DNA of 64,000 nt from Gammaproteobacteria bacterium. GTDB taxonomy: Bacteria > Pseudomonadota > Gammaproteobacteria > Steroidobacterales > Steroidobacteraceae. This document shows positions 28,755 through 37,615 of the stretch, piece after piece. A program made the position numbers and the translations under genes. The DNA is taken from NCBI GenBank assembly GCA_013289615.1, contig JABCZO010000001.1, forward strand, positions 1 through 64,000. The letters run 5' to 3'. Below the pieces are notes generated by a model, which saw only the letters and a list, made by a program, of their open reading frames with translations, was not told the DNA's origin and did not search any database. Positions within the stretch are counted from its first letter, which is position 1. Each line of letters starts with the position of its first letter.

Positions 28755-29331
28755 GCGGTACAGCGATCGCCAGCCACCGCCCATAACGCGCAGCGCCGTG
28801 CTGCGGCTGTTGCCCCCGGCCGCGCGCCACGTACTGCGCGGTGCGCCGTCGGTCCTCGCCACGGCCGGCGACGCCCTGGGGTTGTCACTGTCGATGCCCG
28901 CCTGCCGCGCGTCGGTGAATGCGACGCTTGCGGCGCTCTGGCTCGCGCCCGATGAGCGTCTGCTGCTTGGAGAGGACGCCTCGGCGGCTGACACCAGCAG
29001 CCGCATCGCGCAGGCGCTGGGCGATCAGGCGCACTCTCTGGTCGATGTCAGCCATCGCCAGCTCGGGCTTGCGATTTCCGGTCCTCACGCGGTCACGGTG
29101 CTGGCGAGCGGCTGCCCGCTGGACCTGGACCGCAGCGCCTTTCCGGTCGGGATGTGCACGCGCACGGTGCTGGCCAAGGCGGAAATCGTGCTCTGGCGCA
29201 TCGCCGACGATGACTTTCATCTCGAGGTATGGCGCTCGTTCGCAGCCTATGTGTCGGGCCTGATCGCCGAGGCCGGGCGCGAGCTGGCACTACCCGACCT
29301 GGCCGTGGCGTCTAGCGACCGGGCGACGTAG
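28747..29331 (+). CDS. soxG: sarcosine oxidase subunit gamma
   Basis: Position after soxA with overlap; 'LVDVSHRQLGLAISGPHAVTVLASGCPLDLDRSAFPVG...TRTVLAKAEIVLWR'. Confidence 0.9.
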   Translation: MAERYSDRQPPPITRSAVLRLLPPAARHVLRGAPSVLATAGDALGLSLSMPACRASVNATLAALWLAPDERLLLGEDASAADTSSRIAQALGDQAHSLVDVSHRQLGLAISGPHAVTVLASGCPLDLDRSAFPVGMCTRTVLAKAEIVLWRIADDDFHLEVWRSFAAYVSGLIAEAGRELALPDLAVASSDRAT

Positions 29332-29340
29332 GCTAAGAGG

Positions 29341-30366
29341 ATGGATGAGCCGTCCAGCACGCCGCCCACACACTTCGGCTTCCTGACGCTGCGTCAGTTC
29401 TCGATGATCGCGTTCACCAACGCCATCGAGCCGCTGCGCATGGCGAACTACCTCGCCGAACAGATCATCTATCGCTGGTCGGTGTACACGCTCGATGGGC
29501 TGCCGGTGCCGGCCAGCAATGGCCTCACGGTCGCGCCGACCGCGCGCATCGACGAGTTCGCGCTGCCCGACATCCTGTTTGTCTGCGGCGGTGTCGACGT
29601 GCAGCACGTGGTGGACGACGCGCTGCTGCACGCGCTGCGGCGCGTGGCGCGCAAGCGCATCGTATTGGGAGGACTGTGTACCGGTGCCTACGCGCTGGCG
29701 CGTGCCGGATTGCTCGACGGCTATCGCTGCGCGATTCACTGGGAAAATCTGTCGGCACTGCGCGAACGCTTCCCACTGACCGCATTTACGCCGGACCTGT
29801 TTGTGGTCGACCGCGACCGTTGTACCTGCACCGGCGGTATCGCCCCGCTCGACCTGATGCTGCATCTGATCACGCCGCGCATCGGCAAGTCTCTGGCGGC
29901 CGGAATATCGGATCAGTTCATCCTCGAACGTGTGCGCGATGCCGACGACCCGCAACGCATTCCGCTCGCCAACCGCCTGGGTGGCTATCACCGATCGTTG
30001 ACCCAGGCCGCGGTCCTGATGGAGGCGAACATCGAGGAGCCGCTGTCGCTCGACGAACTGGCGCGCATGACCGAAGTGTCGCAGCGCCAGCTGCAGCGAT
30101 TGTTTCGTCGCAGCCTGGGCCTCACCCCGGCGCAGTACTACCTGAACCTGAGGCTGCGGCGCGCCCGCGAACTGCTGTTGCAGACCGACATGCCGATCAT
30201 GAGTATCACGGTGGCCTGCGGCTTTCGCTCGCCGGCGCATTTCAGCAAGTCCTACCGCGCCATCTTCGGTCACTCACCGAGCCGCCAGCGCATGGGCCCG
30301 GCGCGCGGCGCGTCGGGCACCAAGGCCAAAGCGCCGCGCGCGCCACGGCCACTGGCGCGCCACTAG
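29341..30366 (+). CDS. GlxA/GbdR-type transcriptional regulator
   Basis: 'FGFLTLRQFSMIAFTNAIEPLRMAN' and AraC HTH 'QLQRLFRRSLGLTPAQYYLNLRLRRARELLLQTD', very like glycine-betaine regulator GbdR. Confidence 0.85.
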   Translation: MDEPSSTPPTHFGFLTLRQFSMIAFTNAIEPLRMANYLAEQIIYRWSVYTLDGLPVPASNGLTVAPTARIDEFALPDILFVCGGVDVQHVVDDALLHALRRVARKRIVLGGLCTGAYALARAGLLDGYRCAIHWENLSALRERFPLTAFTPDLFVVDRDRCTCTGGIAPLDLMLHLITPRIGKSLAAGISDQFILERVRDADDPQRIPLANRLGGYHRSLTQAAVLMEANIEEPLSLDELARMTEVSQRQLQRLFRRSLGLTPAQYYLNLRLRRARELLLQTDMPIMSITVACGFRSPAHFSKSYRAIFGHSPSRQRMGPARGASGTKAKAPRAPRPLARH

Positions 30367-30605
30367 CTGCTGCGGCGGCGGCCTGCCGGCCAATGTCGGA
30401 AATGCGCTGATTTCTGTCACTTGCAGGCAACTCGCCGCCCGATCGCAAGACGACAATCACGCACCGATCCGAACATGCGTGCCCGCGCGGCGACGGCGCA
30501 CTGGCCTGTCAGTATGAGCACTCCTTCTATCCACCTGACTCCTCCACACGGTGAACTCATTGGGCACCTGCGCATCAAGTCGTTCGATCAGCTCGGAGAC
30601 AAGTT

Positions 30606-33065
30606 ATGAAAAGCCATGCCCGGGTGGTGGTGATCGGCGGTGGCGTGGTCGGTGTCAGCACCCTCTACCATTTGACCAAGAAAGGCTGGAAGGACGTGGT
30701 GCTGCTCGAGCGCACCGAACTGACGGCCGGATCGACCTGGCATGCAGCCGGCCTGCTGCCGCTGTTCAACATGAGCTATACGGTCGGCCAGTTGCACAAG
30801 TACTCGGTCGACCTGTACAAGCGGCTGCCGGCCGAGACCGGCCAGGATGTCAGCTTCCACGTGAATGGCAACCTGAGGCTGGCGACCGAAGCTGCGCGCA
30901 TGGACGAGTATCAGAAGTACTGCGGCACCGCGAACACGATCGGTGTGCCGTATCAGGTGATCGGCCCCGAGCAGGTCAAGGCGCTGTGGCCGCTGGTCAA
31001 CCTGGGCGACGGCGTGGATACGCCGCGCATCATCGGCGCGCTCTACCATCCCGACGACGGACACATCGCCCCGGCCGATCTGACGATGGCGCTGCGCAAG
31101 GGCGCGCGCAATGGCGGTGCTGAGATCCACGAAAACTGCGTGGTCACGGCCGCGACGCGCACGCCTTCCGGGGAGTGGAAGCTCAGCACCAGCCAGGGCG
31201 ACATCAGCTGCGAGCACGTCGTCTGCGCGACCGGCAACTATGCGCGCCAGTCCGGTCGGATGTTCGGCATCAACGTGCCGGCCATTCCGGTCGAGCACCA
31301 ATATATCGTCTACAGCGAGTCGCCCGAACTCAAGGCCTACCGCGAGGCCGGCGGCCGCGAGCTCGCGGTGCTGCGCGAATCCGACCAGTCCTATTACCTG
31401 CGTGAGGAGCGTCTGGGCTGGATCCTCGGACCGTACGAGGCCGGCGCGCCGGCCCGGTTCGCCGATGGCGTGCCCGAATGGTTCGGCAAGACGCTGTTCG
31501 ACGGCGACCTCGACCGGCTGCTGCCGCACGTCGAAGCCGCGCAGCGGCGAGTGCCGGTGCTAGAGAACTGCGGCATCAAGGACATCGTCAACGGCCCGAT
31601 CTCGTACACGCCGGACGGCAGCCCGATGATCGGGCCCGCGGGCGGCGCCCGCAATCTGTGGCTCAACGAAGGCCACAGCTTCGGCATCACTGCGGCCGGC
31701 GGCGCCGGCTGGCAGCTCGCCGAGTGGATCGTCGAGGGCGAGCCGGGCATCGACATGCTGGCAGTGGACCCGCGACGCTTCGGCGCCTACTGCACCAAGC
31801 GCTACGTGGTCACGAAGAACGAGGAAACCTACCGCAGCGTATTCACGATCCACTTTCCCGACGAGGAACGTCACGACGCGCGACCGAGCAAGACCAGCCC
31901 GGTGTACGACAAGATCGACCGCCTCGGCGCCGTCTGGGGCCAGCGTTACGGCTGGGAGCGCGCCAACTGGTTTGCTCCTGCCGGTGTCGAGCGCAGCGAC
32001 CGGTGGAGTTTCCGGCGCAGCAACTACTTCGAGCACGTTGGCAACGAATGCCGGCTGATGCGCGAGCGGGTCGGCGTCATCGATCTGACGCCGTTCACCA
32101 AGCACGAGGTCAGCGGCGCCGGCGCGGAAGCGTGGCTCGACGGCCTGGTGGCGAACAAGGTGCCGGTAAAGCTGGGCCGGATCGCGCTCAGCCACGCGCT
32201 CACCAAGCGTGGCGGCATCCGCTCCGAGTTCACCATCACCAAGGTGGGCGAGCAGCACTATTACGTGATCAGCGCCGGGGCCGCCGAGCGCTACGATTCC
32301 GACTACCTGCAGCGCATGCTGCCGCTCGATGGCTCGGTAACCCTGCGCAACATCACCGGCAGCCGCGGTTGCCTCGTCATCGCCGGTCCCCGATCGCGCG
32401 AACTGCTGGCGAAAATCGTCGACGTGCCGCTCGATAACGCGGCGTTTCCCTGGCTCACCGGCCAGGTGATCGAGGCCGGCTATGCCGGCGACGTCTACGC
32501 GCTGCGCGTCAACTTCGTCGGCGCGCTGGGCTGGGAACTGCACTTCCCGATCGAGCACGCGCATCACCTGTTCGATGCGGTGTTCGCGGCGGGCAAGGAG
32601 TTCGGCGTCGGCATGGTCGGCATGCGGGCGATGGAGTCGCTGCGCATGGAGAAGTCCTACCGTATGTGGGGCAGCGACATGACCCGGGACTACACGCCGT
32701 TCGAGGCCGGCCTCGACCGCTTCGTGCGCATGAACAAGGGCCCTTTTGTCGGTCGTGAGGCGCTTGAACGGCAGCTCGCCGCCGGGGTGCCGAACCGCTT
32801 CATCACGCTCGAAGCGCACGAGGTCGGCGACGCCGATCCGCTTGGCAACGAGCCGATCTCCGCACCTGGCGGCAAGATCGTCGGCCGCGCAACCTCCGGT
32901 TACTTCGGCCACACACTGCGCAAAAGCCTCGCGATCGGCTACGTACGGCCCGAATATGCGGGCGTCGGAACGCAGCTCGAGATGGAAATCCTGGGGCAGC
33001 GGCGCCGCGCGACCGTGCTCATCGAGTCGCCGTTCGATCCGGACAACAAAGAGTTGAAGGCCTGA
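30606..33065 (+). CDS. dimethylglycine dehydrogenase-like FAD oxidoreductase with GcvT domain
   Basis: 'VVVIGGGVVGVSTLYHLTKKGWKDVVLLERTELTAGSTWHAAGL'; C-terminal GcvT 'GDVYALRVNFVGALGWELHFPIE'; upstream of betaine oxygenase. Confidence 0.88.
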   Translation: MKSHARVVVIGGGVVGVSTLYHLTKKGWKDVVLLERTELTAGSTWHAAGLLPLFNMSYTVGQLHKYSVDLYKRLPAETGQDVSFHVNGNLRLATEAARMDEYQKYCGTANTIGVPYQVIGPEQVKALWPLVNLGDGVDTPRIIGALYHPDDGHIAPADLTMALRKGARNGGAEIHENCVVTAATRTPSGEWKLSTSQGDISCEHVVCATGNYARQSGRMFGINVPAIPVEHQYIVYSESPELKAYREAGGRELAVLRESDQSYYLREERLGWILGPYEAGAPARFADGVPEWFGKTLFDGDLDRLLPHVEAAQRRVPVLENCGIKDIVNGPISYTPDGSPMIGPAGGARNLWLNEGHSFGITAAGGAGWQLAEWIVEGEPGIDMLAVDPRRFGAYCTKRYVVTKNEETYRSVFTIHFPDEERHDARPSKTSPVYDKIDRLGAVWGQRYGWERANWFAPAGVERSDRWSFRRSNYFEHVGNECRLMRERVGVIDLTPFTKHEVSGAGAEAWLDGLVANKVPVKLGRIALSHALTKRGGIRSEFTITKVGEQHYYVISAGAAERYDSDYLQRMLPLDGSVTLRNITGSRGCLVIAGPRSRELLAKIVDVPLDNAAFPWLTGQVIEAGYAGDVYALRVNFVGALGWELHFPIEHAHHLFDAVFAAGKEFGVGMVGMRAMESLRMEKSYRMWGSDMTRDYTPFEAGLDRFVRMNKGPFVGREALERQLAAGVPNRFITLEAHEVGDADPLGNEPISAPGGKIVGRATSGYFGHTLRKSLAIGYVRPEYAGVGTQLEMEILGQRRRATVLIESPFDPDNKELKA

Positions 33066-33076
33066 CAGGATCTGAC

Positions 33077-34705
33077 GTGACCGAGCCGCTCGACCTCCCG
33101 GGCCTGATCGCCAGTCGCAGGCCCGGATACAGCCTGCCAGCCGCGTTCTACCTGAGTCCGCAAATCTACCAGCGTGACCTGAGCCTGATCTTCGGCCGCC
33201 ACTGGATCTTTGTCGGCGTCGAGCCGGAGATTCCCGAGGCGGGCGACCTGTTCACGGTCGACATCGGCAGCGACTCGATCATCGTCGTGCGCGATGACGA
33301 CCTGACGGTGCGCGCGTTTCACAACGTCTGCCGCCATCGCGGCGCGCGGCTGCGCCCGGAGGGTCGCGGCATGGTCGGCAACCTGGTGTGCCCGTACCAC
33401 CAGTGGACCTATAACCTGCGCGGCGAGCTGGTGCACAACCAGTACATGGGAGAGCACTTCGATCGCTGCCGGTTCGGCCTCAAGCCGGTGCATATCGAGA
33501 ACCTGGCGGGCCTGTTGTTCATTTGCCTGGCGCAGACCCCGGCGCAGGGTTTTGACGAGATGCGCGCGAGCATCGAGCGCTACATTGCGCCACACAACAT
33601 CAGCAACACCAAAGTCGCCTTCCAGAAGGACATCATCGAACACGGCAACTGGAAGTTGACGATGGAAAACAATCGCGAGTGCTATCACTGCAGCGCGAAT
33701 CATCCGGAGCTGACCGTGTCGCTGCTCGAATACGGTTTCGGCTACCAGCCGTCGATGGAAAACGTCGATCAGGTAAAAGGCTTCGAGGACCTGCTCGCGC
33801 GCCAGCACCAGCGCTGGGAGGCTTGCGGCCTGCCATCCGCGGAGATCGATCGGCTCGACCAGGTCACCGGCTTTCGCACCGTACGCCTGCCGATGATTCA
33901 TGCCGGGGAATCGCAGACCCTGGACACCAAGGTCGCATCGCGCAAGCCGCTGGCGGAATTCGACCAGCTCGACCTGGGCGGCCTGTCATTCTGGACCCAG
34001 CCCAACTCCTGGCATCACTTCATGAGCGACCACATCGTCAGCTTCTCGGTGCTGCCAATCGCTCCGCACCGCGCGCTGCTGCGTACCCGATGGCTGGTGC
34101 ACAAGGACGCGCAGGAAGGGGTCGACTACGATCTCAAGCGGCTGACGGAGGTATGGGACGCCACCAACGATCAGGACAGCGCGCTGGTCGGCAATGCGCA
34201 CCAGGGCATCCTCAGCAGCGCCTACGAGCCCGGACCGTATTCGCCGTACACGGAAGGCTTGGTCGACAAATTCTGCAATTGGTATCTGGATCGACTCGGC
34301 GCCGGACTCGAGCTTGCCGGCACCAGCGCTTCGACAACATCTGCGCCGACCGGGCGACCCGACCGAGGCACGATGACTATGGCCGGCAATGCCGCCGCCG
34401 CACCGGCCGCCGTCGGGATGACCGCCGCCGGCACGGCCACGCGGCTGTTCTCCATCTCCTTCAGCCGGTGCGGCCACACGGTGTCGTGTCGCTCGGATCA
34501 GACCATCCTGTCGGCGGCTGAAAGTGCCGGGCTGCCGCTGCCGTTCTCCTGCCGCGAGGGCCGCTGCGGCACCTGCCGATCCAGGCTGCTGTCGGGGCAG
34601 GTGGACATGACACATGCCGGCGGCATCCGCCAGCGTCAGATCGACGCGGGCGATATCCTTGTGTGCTGCAGCCGGCCGCTGTCGGACCTTGCCATCGAGC
34701 GGTAG
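33077..34705 (+). CDS. glycine betaine monooxygenase-like Rieske oxygenase fused to C-terminal plant-type [2Fe-2S] ferredoxin domain
   Basis: Rieske 'CRHRGARL...CPYHQWTY', non-heme Fe 'ENNRECYHCSANHPEL', C-terminal 'CREGRCGTCRSRLLSG...ILVCCSRP'. Confidence 0.87.
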   Translation: MTEPLDLPGLIASRRPGYSLPAAFYLSPQIYQRDLSLIFGRHWIFVGVEPEIPEAGDLFTVDIGSDSIIVVRDDDLTVRAFHNVCRHRGARLRPEGRGMVGNLVCPYHQWTYNLRGELVHNQYMGEHFDRCRFGLKPVHIENLAGLLFICLAQTPAQGFDEMRASIERYIAPHNISNTKVAFQKDIIEHGNWKLTMENNRECYHCSANHPELTVSLLEYGFGYQPSMENVDQVKGFEDLLARQHQRWEACGLPSAEIDRLDQVTGFRTVRLPMIHAGESQTLDTKVASRKPLAEFDQLDLGGLSFWTQPNSWHHFMSDHIVSFSVLPIAPHRALLRTRWLVHKDAQEGVDYDLKRLTEVWDATNDQDSALVGNAHQGILSSAYEPGPYSPYTEGLVDKFCNWYLDRLGAGLELAGTSASTTSAPTGRPDRGTMTMAGNAAAAPAAVGMTAAGTATRLFSISFSRCGHTVSCRSDQTILSAAESAGLPLPFSCREGRCGTCRSRLLSGQVDMTHAGGIRQRQIDAGDILVCCSRPLSDLAIER

Positions 34706-34756
34706 CGTGGATCGAGCCGCATTGACATGCCGGCGCCGATGTAGAAGTCTGGTGGA

Positions 34757-35482
34757 ATGCTCTTCGACCTGCGACACAGCGCGTTTCGATCGCTGCGCGA
34801 CATCGGCCTGTTCCTGACCAGCGCGCGCAGCGATGCGCGGCTACTGCAGCTGCGGCAGCAGGCCGGCGCCCCGGGCGCCGCGTTCGATCGTCTTTATGCG
34901 GACGCGCCGCGCCACGATCCCTGGGCCGCTACCGAACCGCAATACCAATACCAGCGCCGCAAATACCAGGCACTGATCGGCCTGCTGCCGAAGCAGCCGT
35001 ACCGGCGGGCGCTCGACCTCGGTTGCGGCCTCGGCCTGTTCACCGAGCAACTGGCGCGCTACGCCGAGCAGGTGGTCGGCATCGACATCTCCGCGGTGGC
35101 GATCGGCTGCGCGGCCGACAGAACCCGCGCGTTGGCGAACGTTCAGATGCGCCAGGGCGATATCCTGGAGCTCGGCGCCGAGCTCGAGGGCGGATTCGAC
35201 CTGGTGGTCGTGGCCGACACTATTTATTACCTGCCACCGCCGATCGAGGACCTGTTACTCAAGCGGCTGGCGGCACAGATTTCAAGGCTGCTGATACCGG
35301 ACGGTGTGCTGCTGCTGGTCAATCACTACTTCCCGATGCCCAATGCGCAGACCAGGCTTACCCGGCGGATACATAGCGCTTTCCAGTGGTCACCGGCACT
35401 GACGCTGATAGCCGAATACAGGCGCGCCTTCTTTCTCGCCAGTGTACTCAGGCGCAGCAGCGCTCTGGAGCGCCCCGCCTGA
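34757..35482 (+). CDS. SAM-dependent methyltransferase (NodS-like)
   Basis: 'RALDLGCGLGLFTEQLARYAEQVVGIDISAVAI' class I methyltransferase motif. Confidence 0.8.
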   Translation: MLFDLRHSAFRSLRDIGLFLTSARSDARLLQLRQQAGAPGAAFDRLYADAPRHDPWAATEPQYQYQRRKYQALIGLLPKQPYRRALDLGCGLGLFTEQLARYAEQVVGIDISAVAIGCAADRTRALANVQMRQGDILELGAELEGGFDLVVVADTIYYLPPPIEDLLLKRLAAQISRLLIPDGVLLLVNHYFPMPNAQTRLTRRIHSAFQWSPALTLIAEYRRAFFLASVLRRSSALERPA

Positions 35483-35591
35483 TGCGGCACGCGGGTGGCC
35501 GCTGCCAGCCGGGCTCGAGACGTAGCGATGACGCTGCTATATCATCGGAGCGCGCCTTGCTCCCAGTCCTCCATGCGCGTAGAGGTGCGCC

Positions 35592-35858
35592 ATGACCAGC
35601 CGCTGTCATCACCTGGCCTTCGTGAAGACCGATCGACCAAACTCGCGCGGCTGCGAAGAGTGCCTCAAGATGGGCGATACCTGGGTACATCTGCGGCTGT
35701 GCCGCAGTTGCGGCCATGTGGGCTGTTGCGACGACTCGAAGAACCGGCACGCGACCAAGCACTATCACGCGACCGAACACCCGATCATCACGTCGATCGA
35801 GCCCGGTGAGAACTGGAGCTGGTGTTACGTCGATGAGCTGGTAATGGAGTTGAAGTGA
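35592..35858 (+). CDS. UBP-type zinc finger domain protein
   Basis: 'GCEECLKMGDTWVHLRLCRSCGHVGCCDDSKNRHATKHYHATEHPIITSIEPGENWSWCYVDE'. Confidence 0.9.
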   Translation: MTSRCHHLAFVKTDRPNSRGCEECLKMGDTWVHLRLCRSCGHVGCCDDSKNRHATKHYHATEHPIITSIEPGENWSWCYVDELVMELK

Positions 35859-37567
35859 CGCCGGAACCGACCAGCGACAATGAGCTGCTGCGCACGCGTC
35901 GCGGCCAGATGTTCCCTAAGCTCACGGCCGCCCAGATCGCGCGCCTCGAGCATCACGGTGAGCGCCGGCCGACGCACGCCGGTGAGATCCTGTTCGATAC
36001 CGGCGATCGACCGCGCAGCTTCTTCGTCGTCATCGAGGGCGATATCGAACTGCTGATCACGCGAAAGAGCGGCTATGAGCTGTTCAATACCCTGATACCC
36101 GGTGATTTCACCGGCGAACTGAATGCGCTGCGCGGCAGCGCCGGCGTGGTGCGCGCCCGCGCCGGCCATGACGGTACGCTGCTCGCCATCGACATCGAGC
36201 GACTGCGCACCATCGTGCAGACCGATGCGGAGCTGAGCGAATTGTTCATGCGGGCGTTCATTCTGCGCCGCATGGGACTGCTGTCCGAACCCAGCTGCGA
36301 CGTGGTGCTGGTCGGCTCGGGTCATTCCGCCGACACGCTGCGGCTGAGCGAATTCCTTACCCGTAATGCGGTCCCGTTCGCCACCCTCGACGTCAATACT
36401 GACGCCGACGCGCAGACGGTACTGGAACGCTTCCATGTGCCCGCCGAAGATGTACCGGTGGTCATATGCCGTGGCCAGCGGGTGCTTAAGAATCCGAGCA
36501 ACTTCGAAGTCGCGACCTGCCTCAGCGTCAATCCGCCGGTCGATGAATCCCAGGTACACGACCTGCTGATTGTGGGCGCCGGGCCGGCCGGGCTCGCAGC
36601 CGCGGTCTATGGCGCCTCCGAGGGGCTCGACGTGCGCCTGGTGGAAACCACCGCACCGGGCGGACAGGCCGGCACCAGCTCCAAGATCGAAAATTATCTG
36701 GGCTTTCCCACCGGCATTTCCGGGCTGGCGCTGGCCGGGCGCGCGCTGACACAGGCGCAGAAATTCGGCGCCACGCTCAGTGTCGCCTCGCAGGCGGTAG
36801 CACTGCACTGCCAGCGGCGGCCGTACGTGCTGGACCTGGCCGAAGGCGGATCCGTACGTGCCAACATCGTGCTGATTGCCAGCGGCGCGCAGTACCGGGC
36901 GCTGGAAATCGAAAACCTGTCGCGCTTCCTGGGCGCGGGCATCTATTACGCCGCCACCAACCTGGAAGCGAGGCTTTGCACCAACGAGGAGATCGTCATC
37001 GTCGGCGGCGGCAACTCGGCCGGCCAGGCCGCAGTCTTTCTGGCCGGGTTCTGCAACCAGGTTCATATCCTGGTGCGCTCCGATGGGCTGGCCGAGAGCA
37101 TGTCGCGCTACCTGATCCGCCGTATCGAGGAGAGCCCGAACATCACCGTGCACGCCCACACGCAGGTCGTTGCGCTCGAAGGCGAGCGCGAACTGCGCCG
37201 CATCACCTGGCGGCGCGGTACCGACGGGACCGAGGAACAGCACGAGATAGCCCATGTATTCCTGATGACCGGCGCAGTGCCAAACACGCGCTGGCTGAAG
37301 GGTTGCGTGGCGCTCGACGACCGCGGCTTTGTCAGGACCGGACCGGATCTGCGCCCGGAGGAGCTGTCGGCAGCAAACTGGCCGCTCGCTCGCCATCCTT
37401 ACCTGCTCGAGACCAATCTGCCCGGAGTGTTTGCGGCCGGCGATGTGCGCTGCGGGAGCGTCAAGCGCGTCGCCGCCGCCGTCGGTGAAGGCTCCAGCTG
37501 CGTGCAGTTCGTGCATCGTGCGCTACGCGAGCTGTCCGAGGCTGCGCAGCAGCCGGCACCCGCGTAG
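35855..37567 (+). CDS. cyclic nucleotide-binding domain + thioredoxin reductase-like FAD oxidoreductase
   Basis: N-terminal cNMP-binding fold ('FFVVIEGDIELLI'), middle Grx-like segment, C-terminal TrxR fold ('LLIVGAGPAGLAAAVYGASEGLDV', 'GVFAAGDVR'); no CATC redox motif. Confidence 0.87.
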   Translation: MTPEPTSDNELLRTRRGQMFPKLTAAQIARLEHHGERRPTHAGEILFDTGDRPRSFFVVIEGDIELLITRKSGYELFNTLIPGDFTGELNALRGSAGVVRARAGHDGTLLAIDIERLRTIVQTDAELSELFMRAFILRRMGLLSEPSCDVVLVGSGHSADTLRLSEFLTRNAVPFATLDVNTDADAQTVLERFHVPAEDVPVVICRGQRVLKNPSNFEVATCLSVNPPVDESQVHDLLIVGAGPAGLAAAVYGASEGLDVRLVETTAPGGQAGTSSKIENYLGFPTGISGLALAGRALTQAQKFGATLSVASQAVALHCQRRPYVLDLAEGGSVRANIVLIASGAQYRALEIENLSRFLGAGIYYAATNLEARLCTNEEIVIVGGGNSAGQAAVFLAGFCNQVHILVRSDGLAESMSRYLIRRIEESPNITVHAHTQVVALEGERELRRITWRRGTDGTEEQHEIAHVFLMTGAVPNTRWLKGCVALDDRGFVRTGPDLRPEELSAANWPLARHPYLLETNLPGVFAAGDVRCGSVKRVAAAVGEGSSCVQFVHRALRELSEAAQQPAPA

Positions 37568-37615
37568 TGGCGCAACCACGATAGTCTGAAATCGGCAGCT
37601 TGCAGGCCGCGGCCG

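Noticed and set aside
35825-37516. 563-aa minus ORF opposite the cNMP/TrxR-like gene
   Set aside because: Shadow ORF with no domain signature
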